DNA from: Dyadobacter endophyticus
Lineage (GTDB): Bacteria > Bacteroidota > Bacteroidia > Cytophagales > Spirosomataceae
Direction of reading: 5' to 3'
NCBI RefSeq assembly: GCF_014641595.1
Contig: NZ_BMIA01000003.1
Coordinates: 1-64,000 of the forward strand
DNA length: 64,000 nt
In this document: positions 42,464-50,976 of the stretch, one piece after another
How the letters are laid out: every line of letters begins with the position of its first letter
Numbering within the stretch: the first letter of the stretch is position 1
Program-made: the position numbers and the translations under genes
Notes under the pieces: model-generated
Told to the model about the DNA's origin: nothing
Databases searched by the model: none
The model's input: only the letters and a program-made list of their open reading frames with translations

Positions 42464-42908
42464 AATAATTCTCCCACTGAAAATGCATTCCATCTTTCGA
42501 GGCTGCCGACCAATCAGCACCACATATCCATCCAATATCTCTCCATACTTTCAGAAATGAAGCGGACCAGGTAACCTTTCCCCGGAACGGGTTCAGGCCC
42601 GCATTCAGATCAACAGCAATCCCCCAAGAATGCAGAGATATTCCAGAGCTGCCGCGCTTCGGTCGGATGTTGAAAACGCCGTCATAGCTTACAATTTCCG
42701 TATGCAGGCCGAGTTCAATAAGCTTTCGCAGGGTCTTTTCCAGAACATCCCGGATAAGCCTGTTTAAATAAATTCTGGAAGGCAAACAGGGAATGGCCGC
42801 ACGGATGTCAGCCGGGACAATCCACAGCACCATCCATTTGCGTTCAAACCCGAGCCGGTCATTGTATGGATCGCCAAATTTGGCAATCAGTTGCGCTTGC
42901 GATTTCAT
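42462..42908 (-). CDS. M15-family endolysin (peptidoglycan peptidase)
   Basis: A 148-residue zinc peptidase with SLHSWGIAVDLN (His and Asp ligands) and GMHFQW (third His), the M15 VanY/L-Ala-D-Glu peptidase pattern. Phage enzymes of this size cut peptidoglycan at lysis. Last gene of the late operon; its ATG overlaps the holin-candidate stop by four bases. No signal peptide, so it needs the holin. Confidence 0.88.
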   Translation of the reverse strand: MKSQAQLIAKFGDPYNDRLGFERKWMVLWIVPADIRAAIPCLPSRIYLNRLIRDVLEKTLRKLIELGLHTEIVSYDGVFNIRPKRGSSGISLHSWGIAVDLNAGLNPFRGKVTWSASFLKVWRDIGWICGADWSAASKDGMHFQWENY

Positions 42909-43492
42909 GGCTGCGTCGTTTTGGCTTCTTCTTCCTCCCTGGCCATCGAAAGCAAATCTTTATAATCACCAGTCTGTCGGAACTTCCGGAATGGCGCGCT
43001 GAACCACTTCGGCAGCAGGTTCGGCAGTATCTGATCAATCAGATCGCACGACTTGATGAAATAGTACGTGAACATCACTCCGTATCCAGCGAAAATGAAA
43101 TACAGCGCAACGCCTGGTACAGGATTGGCGCCATCAACCGATGACGTTACGATCTTGAAGACCACAGAAAGGATGATTGAAGCGATGTATCCGAGAAGGA
43201 CGACCGAAACCATTACAACAAACTGCTCGACAGTCTTTCGCATAAATATCTCAGCCTTCGCCTCGCCAGACTTATAGTGCTTAACCAGCCCCAAAAAAGT
43301 CATCAAAGCAAAGCCGATGCCAGTAGCGGCAACCAGATCAATGGTCAAATCTTTTCGGTAGTTGAAGACCTGAATAAATCCCACTGTGGATGATGATAGC
43401 AAAAGGAAGGTGGGACTTGTGATCATTCCTTTTATTGTCAAACCGATAGATGCAAACATTGAGGTAAGGTTAAAATGCTCGAAAAACTTCAT
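42905..43492 (-). CDS. holin candidate, multi-span membrane protein
   Basis: A 195-residue protein with hydrophobic segments at about 16-42, 51-70, 88-115 and 126-146 and a charged C-terminal tail (REEEEAKTT). Overlap with the endolysin gene and the lysis-cassette setting make a holin likely. It is longer than most holins, so the call rests on context. Confidence 0.65.
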   Translation of the reverse strand: MKFFEHFNLTSMFASIGLTIKGMITSPTFLLLSSSTVGFIQVFNYRKDLTIDLVAATGIGFALMTFLGLVKHYKSGEAKAEIFMRKTVEQFVVMVSVVLLGYIASIILSVVFKIVTSSVDGANPVPGVALYFIFAGYGVMFTYYFIKSCDLIDQILPNLLPKWFSAPFRKFRQTGDYKDLLSMAREEEEAKTTQP

Positions 43493-43502
43493 GTTTTTAC
43501 AG

Positions 43503-43871
43503 TTATTGGGCTTTTCGCCCGGTTAAGAATCCCACTATTGCCCCGAAAATGGATCCATCTCGGAAACCTTTCCAATATTTGGTTCCAGTGGACCTGAGGG
43601 CGGCTTCGTATTTTTCCTTTTGCACGACATTTTGCAATTCGGACAGACGCAGCGCATTTCGGATGTCTTCGACTTCCTTTCCTCGGTATTCATAGGCTGA
43701 CTTTAAACTGAAAAAAGTGGGTTTCAAAAGTTCGTATCGGTAGGCACTATCAAGGAGTGCGGCTTCGTAAACTGTCCTTTGCCTGGGCGTCGCGGTAGAT
43801 CCTTGCGCCCAAACTGTCCCGGCCAGAAGGAAGAGAATCCCAGCGAACGTATTTGTGATGATTGATTTCAT
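43503..43871 (-). CDS. exported lysis accessory candidate, overlapping the 43750 gene
   Basis: 122 residues from the ATG giving MKSIITNTFAGILFLLAGTVWAQG, a Sec signal peptide, then a helical region (about 55-95) and a C-terminal Gly-rich hydrophobic stretch (DGSIFGAIVGFL). Its first 41 codons overlap the end of the 43750 gene in another frame. Position and overlap recall Rz/Rz1 spanin pairs, but there is no lipobox. Confidence 0.55.
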   Translation of the reverse strand: MKSIITNTFAGILFLLAGTVWAQGSTATPRQRTVYEAALLDSAYRYELLKPTFFSLKSAYEYRGKEVEDIRNALRLSELQNVVQKEKYEAALRSTGTKYWKGFRDGSIFGAIVGFLTGRKAQ

Positions 43872-44064
43872 ATTGCTGCTGATGACTTTTTGCTGTATCT
43901 GCATTCCGGTCGGCACGTCGTTTGTTTTCTCGGATTGTGTCGGCAAAACTCGGAGCTTCCGGGTTTGGTGTTGGCTGCCGGAAGCCGCGATACCAAAGGA
44001 TGCAGGCAAGGGCCAGGATCACAACCAGCAACCCGGCGATGATTTTCCAGTGTGCGTCTCTCAT
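43750..44064 (-). CDS. Rz-like single-span protein (i-spanin candidate)
   Basis: A 104-residue protein with an N-terminal membrane anchor (IIAGLLVVILALACILWY, about 8-25) and a long charged periplasmic helix. This is the topology of inner-membrane spanins that help disrupt the outer membrane. It overlaps the following exported protein by 122 bases in a different frame. Confidence 0.55.
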   Translation of the reverse strand: MRDAHWKIIAGLLVVILALACILWYRGFRQPTPNPEAPSFADTIRENKRRADRNADTAKSHQQQYEINHHKYVRWDSLPSGRDSLGARIYRDAQAKDSLRSRTP

Positions 44065-44072
44065 GGCTTCGC

Positions 44073-46913
44073 CTATTGCCGTTTGTAAATCTGATCTACC
44101 ATTTTACGCACTTCGATATTCTGCCAGTAGGTTTTATCGTAGCTGGAATCCGTGAAGATCGTCCACGCGTACTCACCCTCCAGAATGGTGGTGCCGGGGC
44201 CGTTAGCGGCTTCACTAACATACTTACCATCTTTGATCATCACCCCCACTCCCCAATCGCTCCAACCGCGCGAGGTCGGCGTTTTTAGGATATCGAAAAC
44301 CCTTTCATTGAGCACGCGCCGACCCTTGAACATGCCTTTGTCGCGTATCATACCGATGAAGTTCATCCATTGGTTCACGCTGCATTGCAGACCATATCCG
44401 GCCAGCGGGTTCAATGGCTTACCAGGTATCGGCCCTTCGCTCGGATTGAATTCTGCATCGCCCATTTCGCATGGATCTGCGAGGATTTCCCGAAACAAAT
44501 CCTTCCAGGCCTTTCCCGTCACGATTTCAGCCATGCGGGCCGCGACTTGGTAGGAAACGGAAGAGTACGAGAACGTCGCACCTGGTGTGAATTTCAAAGG
44601 GACATTCGCCAGCCAGTCTACGTACTGATCAAGTCGATCCATCCCTTCATGAGACTGGTCGTCAGGAATCCCGGAAAGGTGGCCCATAATCTGGCTGAGC
44701 GTGATTCCTGAGCCCTCCGCGTTCTTCCATGATGGAATTACATCGCCGACTTTCGTGTCGAGCGACAGCTTGCCCTTTTCTATCAGATAGGAGATAATTA
44801 CACCCGTGACAAACTTGGAGTGCGACATCACTTTGAATCGCGTATCTTTCGTTTTGCCACCCTTCTCGAATGAGTACAGCTCGCCAGATGGCGACCTCAA
44901 ATCAAATACGGCATTCCAATTGTAGGCGTTAGCGAGATTCGCTTCGACGTACGATTTGACCGGCGAGTAATCTTTCGACGGTTGCGGTGCCGGGCCGCCT
45001 CCATCACCTACCTCCGGGCTTACGCCGCCAAAGAAGTTATAGTCTGTGTATTTTACGAACTTGTTTTCTAGGTCGGTAATGTCCCCCATTAAGTCAATGC
45101 TCTGCCGGTATTTGTCCGTGACGTTCACAGTTACGGTATTGGAGGCATTGACATTCGGCCACTTGTATTCGTGGCCCACAAAGTCCTGTTTCAGGCGGTA
45201 CAATGCAGGTTCAGCACCTTTTATTTCAGACACACACCACGACATTGCGAAATTCATAGCCATCAGCCCCCTCGAAAAGAGGGATCGGGTCGTATTTTCA
45301 AAAACATCGTAATAAATCCCCCCTACACAATACGGAGGCATCTTGCCGCGATTATTCTCCTTGTATGTGGTAACGTCGTCCACATCCTGCTCAGCCATAG
45401 ACACCTTGCCCGGGAAAGTTCCCAGGTTAAGGGCGTTAACCTTAAATTTGGCTTTCTGATCGCCTATCCCGTCGCCATCACTTCCATACAGTCCGTCCGC
45501 TTTGGCAGCTATGTAATTGATATTAGGGCTCGCGATGGAGCGAAGTTGCTGGTTAGAAGTAACAGAATAGAAATAAGTGACAACCAGCTTATTAGTCTCG
45601 CTCCTTACAGCTTCCGCAAAGCTATCAAAGGCCTTTTTTATCCCGTAGGTTGTAAATCGGCCAAACTCAATCGCCAGTGAATCTTTATCGTTCCAATCTG
45701 GGTGCGGCCAGTCATTCCAAGTGCCCTGGATCATTGGCGGTCGGCCGACTTTTTTAGCTATGCCTCTTGCCCGCTGCCAGGTAGTAAACGTGTTCTGGTT
45801 GTCGTCTGAAAAGTCAGCGGCCTCTCGGTATTCTTTTCCGGGAAATACGTAGTTAACCTGCTCCCCGGCTCCGCCACCCCCAAGGGTGATGTAAAAAGAT
45901 TTCTCATACGTAGCCATGAGCCGGGCGATAGATTTGATCGCCCCGGCTGACAAGGCATTGACACGATCATTCGCATACCCGGCATAGACAGAGCCAAAAC
46001 CCTGCACCCCCTCAATGTAAGGAGTGCCATTGCTGCCTAAAATAATCTCGCTATCCTTGATGAATCCATCACCCTGCGCTCGGCGGCGCATAAAAACCAC
46101 GCTCAATGAAAGATCACGAGCGCGGCAAAATTCGATCACACGCTTAAACCCGGCCTCCTGATAATTGCCCGGAGTGGGCTCGTAGGTATCCCACGGAACC
46201 CAAAGGGCAATTCCTGATATTCCGTATCCCCAACTGAATTTGGCCGCCTCAATCCGGTCTAACCACCCCTCGTAATAACTACCGTCGGGATTAAAGCCAC
46301 CCTCTTTAATTCCATGCGTTGCATTTGGATCGAAACCACTGCCAGTGGTCCCCATAATAATCTGATAGGTGAACTTCCTATCCGTAGGAGGCGGCGAGTT
46401 GTTCCCCTCACCATTGCCGCTACCCGGATCGGTTGTACCGCCGCCCTGATCAGTCTTTATCTCAAAGGCTTTTATGTTATCAGGGGATTTGCAGGAAAAC
46501 CCGCGTATTTTCAACGTATAAACCCCGTTTGATTGAGCCGGATAGGTCAACTGGACGCGGGCACTACTCGGCTTCTTGGTGCCGCGATAGAGCTGAGCAC
46601 CGGAGGAATTCAGTATATCAAACTCCAATTCAAAAACATTGTTTGCATCAAACTCCAAACTCAGGCTGTTTGATTTGATGGCCGAAATGCTGATAATCTT
46701 CGGGTCTCTTCCAATTTCAGCGCAATTCTTGCGGGTATCCGGGGTAGGCTTAACAGTATCCGGTTTCGGACCGGTTACCTTAAACAGGCTGTCAGCATAG
46801 GCTTTCTGCTTTATCTCCGAAGCTTTGATTTTGGAATCAATGATCTGATCGATCGATTGGGAAAAGGCTGCGAACTGGATATAGCTCAGCAGCAGAAAAA
46901 GAAGCTTTTTCAT
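44073..46913 (-). CDS. secreted glycosidase-like/beta-lactamase-like fusion protein
   Basis: A 946-residue exported protein. Residues 1-18 are a signal peptide, 65-155 a beta-sandwich, 156-180 a Gly/Pro linker, about 180-570 a TIM-barrel glycosidase-like domain (GIALWVPWDTYEPTPGNYQE, then VIEFCRARDLSLSVVFM, then TLGGGGAGEQ), and about 650-946 a serine beta-lactamase/esterase domain with S697-x-x-K700 (MSHSKF) and Y783-S-S. The second domain is of the class C/DD-peptidase type. Located between the lysis genes and the capsid gene; possibly a virion- or envelope-acting enzyme or cargo. The substrate is unknown. Confidence 0.75.
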   Translation of the reverse strand: MKKLLFLLLSYIQFAAFSQSIDQIIDSKIKASEIKQKAYADSLFKVTGPKPDTVKPTPDTRKNCAEIGRDPKIISISAIKSNSLSLEFDANNVFELEFDILNSSGAQLYRGTKKPSSARVQLTYPAQSNGVYTLKIRGFSCKSPDNIKAFEIKTDQGGGTTDPGSGNGEGNNSPPPTDRKFTYQIIMGTTGSGFDPNATHGIKEGGFNPDGSYYEGWLDRIEAAKFSWGYGISGIALWVPWDTYEPTPGNYQEAGFKRVIEFCRARDLSLSVVFMRRRAQGDGFIKDSEIILGSNGTPYIEGVQGFGSVYAGYANDRVNALSAGAIKSIARLMATYEKSFYITLGGGGAGEQVNYVFPGKEYREAADFSDDNQNTFTTWQRARGIAKKVGRPPMIQGTWNDWPHPDWNDKDSLAIEFGRFTTYGIKKAFDSFAEAVRSETNKLVVTYFYSVTSNQQLRSIASPNINYIAAKADGLYGSDGDGIGDQKAKFKVNALNLGTFPGKVSMAEQDVDDVTTYKENNRGKMPPYCVGGIYYDVFENTTRSLFSRGLMAMNFAMSWCVSEIKGAEPALYRLKQDFVGHEYKWPNVNASNTVTVNVTDKYRQSIDLMGDITDLENKFVKYTDYNFFGGVSPEVGDGGGPAPQPSKDYSPVKSYVEANLANAYNWNAVFDLRSPSGELYSFEKGGKTKDTRFKVMSHSKFVTGVIISYLIEKGKLSLDTKVGDVIPSWKNAEGSGITLSQIMGHLSGIPDDQSHEGMDRLDQYVDWLANVPLKFTPGATFSYSSVSYQVAARMAEIVTGKAWKDLFREILADPCEMGDAEFNPSEGPIPGKPLNPLAGYGLQCSVNQWMNFIGMIRDKGMFKGRRVLNERVFDILKTPTSRGWSDWGVGVMIKDGKYVSEAANGPGTTILEGEYAWTIFTDSSYDKTYWQNIEVRKMVDQIYKRQ

Positions 46914-46961
46914 AGTGTGGTATAAAAACAGAGGGAGACGAATCCCCCTCTGTCGATGGAA

Positions 46962-48182
46962 TTATGAAGCGATGAGCTTGGCGGCGAAGATGCCGGAAAC
47001 GCCGTGCAGGATATTGTTAGTATCCTCGGTGAACCATCCGTTTGGACGGATGTACATACCAGCAGGAAGGGCGATGGTCGCAGTAGCCACCGCGAAATCG
47101 TTTGCATCGCGCTTACGGGTAACACGCACATCCACATCGCGGATGTACGAGTTCGCCACGTTTTGCAGGATTGATTCTTCCTCGGGCAGGCTCAGGAACA
47201 TGATGCGCGCCTTTTCGTCAACGGTATCGTCGCTGTTGGTAGGATCACCGAATTTCTCAGCAAAATCCGCATAACAGAACGTTTCAACCGCAGCGGCTCC
47301 GGAGTCGATCAAAAGGATCTGGCCAGCGCCGTACACAACATCGATCAGCTCGTCATAGTAGAAATCTACCGGCGTGCGACCAAACATTGTTCCCCAGTTG
47401 TAGCCGGCGTCGTTGATAGCCAGGATGCCTTCGCGACGCATTGCGCGCTGCGCCAAAGTGCCGCCGATCATGATCAGGTTGCCGCTGATCTTGTTGGCGA
47501 TCTTGGTTTCATTGATGAAATCCCAGAACTCAGCTTTCAGTGAGCGGTCTGCGTTGAACGTCGGAACGTCAACGAGCGGAGCGGCGGCAGTCGGTGTTGC
47601 GGCACCAGGCGCAGCTGCATTTTTCCCGATACGTGCGATCAGGGAGCTCAATACATACTGTGCGAAAGGCTTCGCGATACCGCTGTCGAAGTCCTGCATC
47701 ACTTGGAGAGCGAGGCGGTCAACCAGCGCGCGGTACTTAGGTTCGCCGATTTCACTGATTTTGCCGGAAACCAGGTTTTCCATGTAGGCAATCGCCTTAG
47801 GTTCGTAGAACTCGCGAGCGATCTGACGGTTGATTTTGATCTCTTTATAGAAATCATAGGCAACGTCGACTGTCAACGGATCAGAGAATTCCTCCCCGTT
47901 CAAATCGCGGGTTCTCTCGTCATATCCGGTTACCAGACGGGCAGGGTAAGTATTCACCTGCACTTTGGGAACTTGAATATCACGACCAGGGACGGTTCCC
48001 CAGATCACCGAAGTGGTATCCTTCGGCCCGTAAGGGCTGATCTGGCTTCTTACTTCCGCAACAGCAGGAGATAGCATAGCTTGGAGCGCTCCATATCGCC
48101 CGAATTTCAAGCCGTTGTTCGTGGTATGCATCAGGGCCGCTTGAACGGTCCGCGCAATACCCAGGTTTACATTATTTGGCAT
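46962..48182 (-). CDS. major capsid protein
   Basis: A 406-residue protein that lies right after a coiled-coil scaffold-like gene. It shows capsid features: RQIAREFYEPKAIAYM long helix, a Gly/Ala-rich loop, ISGNLIMIGGTLAQRAMR and AFYYDELIDVVYG-type strands, and a C-terminal PAGMYIRPNG region. An HK97-like fold is likely. Position between scaffold and lysis genes and the size support the call. Confidence 0.8.
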   Translation of the reverse strand: MPNNVNLGIARTVQAALMHTTNNGLKFGRYGALQAMLSPAVAEVRSQISPYGPKDTTSVIWGTVPGRDIQVPKVQVNTYPARLVTGYDERTRDLNGEEFSDPLTVDVAYDFYKEIKINRQIAREFYEPKAIAYMENLVSGKISEIGEPKYRALVDRLALQVMQDFDSGIAKPFAQYVLSSLIARIGKNAAAPGAATPTAAAPLVDVPTFNADRSLKAEFWDFINETKIANKISGNLIMIGGTLAQRAMRREGILAINDAGYNWGTMFGRTPVDFYYDELIDVVYGAGQILLIDSGAAAVETFCYADFAEKFGDPTNSDDTVDEKARIMFLSLPEEESILQNVANSYIRDVDVRVTRKRDANDFAVATATIALPAGMYIRPNGWFTEDTNNILHGVSGIFAAKLIAS

Positions 48183-48201
48183 TGTTAGAATCTTTTACGG
48201 T

Positions 48202-49026
48202 TTACACTTCGCGTGGCACAGGGCGCAGCATATCGGCCTTGGTCACTTTTGGAGGGTCGTTTCCTTCCCGCTCAAATTGTGATTTCGGTGGCGTCGGCCC
48301 GGCGTTCTGCCTGAACTTGTTTTCCGAGAGCGCTTCTTCGAACATTTCGTCCAGCGTTACGACCTTTGCGCCTTTGATGTAAGGGGTTCCGTGCTCCTTT
48401 GTGACAACATCCAACTTGTCGGGGTTAATTTTGAGCCCTTTACTATCAATGTATTGCTTGATCTTCGGCAAGACGAGCATTTTCAGCGCGTCCTCGTTCG
48501 AATACGGTTCCAGGATGTCCTTTCTTCCTTGTAGCTTCGCAAGCACATTGAAGTCAAACAGCTTCCCTTCGTATTCGGATTTTACTTGTTCAACTGCGGC
48601 GGTTTTATCTGCTTCCAGAGTTTGCGCTTTCTGTTGAAGGGTGACAATTTCGGCTTTGAGCTTTTCCAGATCAGGGTTTTTACCGTCCGCCGCAGCGGTT
48701 TTGGCTTCCTCGATCTTGGCAGCAATCTGCGCTTTGATCTTTTGGAGCTTTTGGGTGCCTTTCTCCTTGGCGATGGTTTTCACATCATCACCGAGAAGGT
48801 CTGCCCAATCAGCGAGTCCATCATCGAATTTGTCAAGGTTTGAGGCTTTTGCAGCGATCTTCGCAAGTTCGCTGGTTGCCTGATTCGCCGCAGTATCAAA
48901 CAGAGTTTGAATTGTGGCCGATACTTCGTCTTGTGGCAACTCGGCCAAAACGGCCGTTTGCTCGTCAGTCAATTTGACCCCGGCCGCAGCCAGAATCTTG
49001 GTGATATTGTCAGCTAATTTTGCCAT
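48202..49026 (-). CDS. scaffold protein
   Basis: A 274-residue protein, mostly coiled coil at about 85-175 (EAKTAAADGKNPDLEKLKAEI) with a C-terminal KFRQNAGPTPPKSQ region. Charge-rich coiled coils directly upstream of the capsid gene are typical of phage scaffolds (GPO/gp20-like). Confidence 0.75.
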   Translation of the reverse strand: MAKLADNITKILAAAGVKLTDEQTAVLAELPQDEVSATIQTLFDTAANQATSELAKIAAKASNLDKFDDGLADWADLLGDDVKTIAKEKGTQKLQKIKAQIAAKIEEAKTAAADGKNPDLEKLKAEIVTLQQKAQTLEADKTAAVEQVKSEYEGKLFDFNVLAKLQGRKDILEPYSNEDALKMLVLPKIKQYIDSKGLKINPDKLDVVTKEHGTPYIKGAKVVTLDEMFEEALSENKFRQNAGPTPPKSQFEREGNDPPKVTKADMLRPVPREV

Positions 49027-49100
49027 GTGTGTAAGGTCGCAACCTTGATTATAGTGTTTGAAATGCCCGCAGGCGGTTTACTTGGTATTCAAAATCGGTG

Positions 49101-49511
49101 TCAGAATTCTATCACTTTCCCAGAATCGTCGACGTATCCGAACAGCTTCGCGCCTCTCAGGGTTGAATATGTCGGATTGCCTTTATCGTCTTTTTTGAGC
49201 CCTTGCCAGAAAGCGTATTTAACGTGCTGCTTGACGACCTCTTTGGTGATGGAGTTCTCGCCATCTTCGGAAACCGCTACCGGGTTTTTGAAGGTGACAA
49301 CCACTTCGTCACTGGATTTCAGGTCGGCAATGGTTTTCTTTTTGGCTGACTTCTTAGCTTCGGCGGCAGCGGCTTTATCAGCGGCTTCCTTTTCCGCAGC
49401 GGCCTTAGCTGCTGCTTCTTCCTGCGCTTTCTTCTCGGCAGCGGCTTTATCAGCGGCTTCCTTTTCCGCAGCGGCCTTAGCTGCTGCTTCTGCTTTTTCT
49501 TCCGGAGTCAT
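49101..49511 (-). CDS. Ala/Lys-rich phage protein with duplicated coiled coil
   Basis: A 136-residue protein whose first half is KAAAEKEAADKAAAEKKAQE-like sequence, repeated because of a 56-base DNA duplication, and whose second half is a globular domain (VVVTFKNPVAVSEDGENSIT). Head-region structural accessory candidate; could be a decoration or head-tail adaptor, uncertain. Confidence 0.55.
   Translation of the reverse strand: MTPEEKAEAAAKAAAEKEAADKAAAEKKAQEEAAAKAAAEKEAADKAAAAEAKKSAKKKTIADLKSSDEVVVTFKNPVAVSEDGENSITKEVVKQHVKYAFWQGLKKDDKGNPTYSTLRGAKLFGYVDDSGKVIEF
49364..49491. repeat. 56-bp direct repeat within a gene
   Basis: Identical 56-base copies at 49364-49419 and 49436-49491 (period 72, in frame) encode the repeated Ala/Lys coiled coil. 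Exact identity points to a recent duplication that could vary in length. Confidence 0.85.
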
Positions 49512-49572
49512 AACTCGGTTTTGTTTGATTGAAAAACTGATTACTTAAATGAGTATCCTGATTTACAGCACT

Positions 49573-50139
49573 TTACTCCTTGATCGTGTAAATCCGCAGA
49601 CTGGATCCAGTCGCGGTGTAGGCGATGGCAGGAATCGGCTTATATCTGCCAGTTTTCGGGCTACGGATCGATTTGAAGATCAAACTCTTCCCCGCCGGTA
49701 TGGAAACCGTCTGCCCGGCAACGACAATGGAGCTGGCCGCACTGGCATGATCATTCGCGACCTCGATGTAGCTGTAAGTGCTGGCCGCAAGTGTACCGGT
49801 GGTCGTGCTATTGATGATTGCCTGATCAGCAACCAGGTCGGCACTGGTGACGAAAGCGGCGATTACGTCACTCACTGTGGTTCCGTAGGTTGTGCCATCC
49901 GCACGAAGCACCTGAGATGGCAATAACTTCAATCCGAATCCGGTAAACGTGAAACCGATCTTGCTGCCACTAGGAGTGACTTTCAAATCGTTATCGGAAC
50001 TGATTTTGTGCAGACCTCCATTGGCCGAATCAATACGGATCTGGGTGCCTGTGGTGCGATAAATGCGCCAGTTCTGGGCATTTGCAGCAAAGCCTACCAA
50101 AAGGCTTAGGGAGAAGAAAAGAGCAATGAACTTTTTCAT
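49573..50139 (-). CDS. exported beta-rich phage-region protein, 188 aa
   Basis: A 188-residue protein with a signal peptide (about 1-21, ending AANAQ) and a beta-rich body with repeats of small residues. It lies between head genes, where a secreted protein is unexpected. Function unknown. Confidence 0.6.
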   Translation of the reverse strand: MKKFIALFFSLSLLVGFAANAQNWRIYRTTGTQIRIDSANGGLHKISSDNDLKVTPSGSKIGFTFTGFGLKLLPSQVLRADGTTYGTTVSDVIAAFVTSADLVADQAIINSTTTGTLAASTYSYIEVANDHASAASSIVVAGQTVSIPAGKSLIFKSIRSPKTGRYKPIPAIAYTATGSSLRIYTIKE

Positions 50140-50154
50140 AATTGATTGTTTGGT

Positions 50155-50976
50155 TTAATTGTTATTCTTTAATCTTTTGTAAAGCTGTTCGGTAATCGGC
50201 CGGAGCACATCAATACAGTTGTAGCCGCCGCAAAGCCAGAATATTGATTCCTTCGTGGTGCCGGGAATCTTGCCTTGCCAGTCTTCTTTAACCCATTCTT
50301 CCACTTCCTCTTTGGTGAAGACCTTCCCTTTGCGTTTCAGGCAAAAACCCCGACTATGCTGCACCGCAACGCCATCGTAATAGAAGTGCTTCAAGTCTAG
50401 CGCGGTGCCGATGGATCCTGAATAGTTCCGGTGAAACATCCACAGGCTTTGTTTTGCCTGGTTGTACACGTAATTGGCGGGCAGCTCGCTTTCGACTACG
50501 ATTTCTTTCAGTTGCCGGCGCATGTCGGGCAGGCTTTGCCCGCGCATCACCGCGTTTTCCAGTGCCTGCGAAACCGGTTCGATGAATGCGGTTTCCGGGA
50601 TCACGTCGATCAGCTGCGTTTTCACCCGGTCCAGGGCCTGCTGGCCAGCGGTATGGAAAAAGTCAGAATACTTACTCATTCCATACGGCTCGTAATAGCT
50701 TTCGATTGAAATGGAAACCTCCGTCATTCCCTTCAACAGCGCTTCGACGGATACATCATAACCTGCATTTGCCAGCACGGTGCGGAGAATCAGCCGGTAC
50801 CGCGTCACTGTCTGCCAGTCCTGCATTCTGGTCGTCGACTTCATTTCCAGATCGTCCATGATGTCGATGATCGAATCCATGAAGGCGCGTGCTACTTTCT
50901 TGATGTTTGCCAGGAACGTGGTCAGTAACTTTTCCTGTTTGGTTTCCGCGACTTCAAGGAGTTCCAGCTCTTCCAT
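50155..50976 (-). CDS. phage head morphogenesis (Mu F-like) protein
   Basis: A 273-residue protein following the portal gene with one shared base. The C-terminal part contains FHRNYSGSIGTALDLKHFYYDG and the cysteine-rich GFCLKRKGKVFTKEEVEEWVKEDWQGKIPGT...CGGYNCIDVL ending, with the R-x-C...W...P-x-C-R-C-like core of SPP1 gp7/Mu gpF minor head proteins. Confidence 0.75.
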   Translation of the reverse strand: MEELELLEVAETKQEKLLTTFLANIKKVARAFMDSIIDIMDDLEMKSTTRMQDWQTVTRYRLILRTVLANAGYDVSVEALLKGMTEVSISIESYYEPYGMSKYSDFFHTAGQQALDRVKTQLIDVIPETAFIEPVSQALENAVMRGQSLPDMRRQLKEIVVESELPANYVYNQAKQSLWMFHRNYSGSIGTALDLKHFYYDGVAVQHSRGFCLKRKGKVFTKEEVEEWVKEDWQGKIPGTTKESIFWLCGGYNCIDVLRPITEQLYKRLKNNN

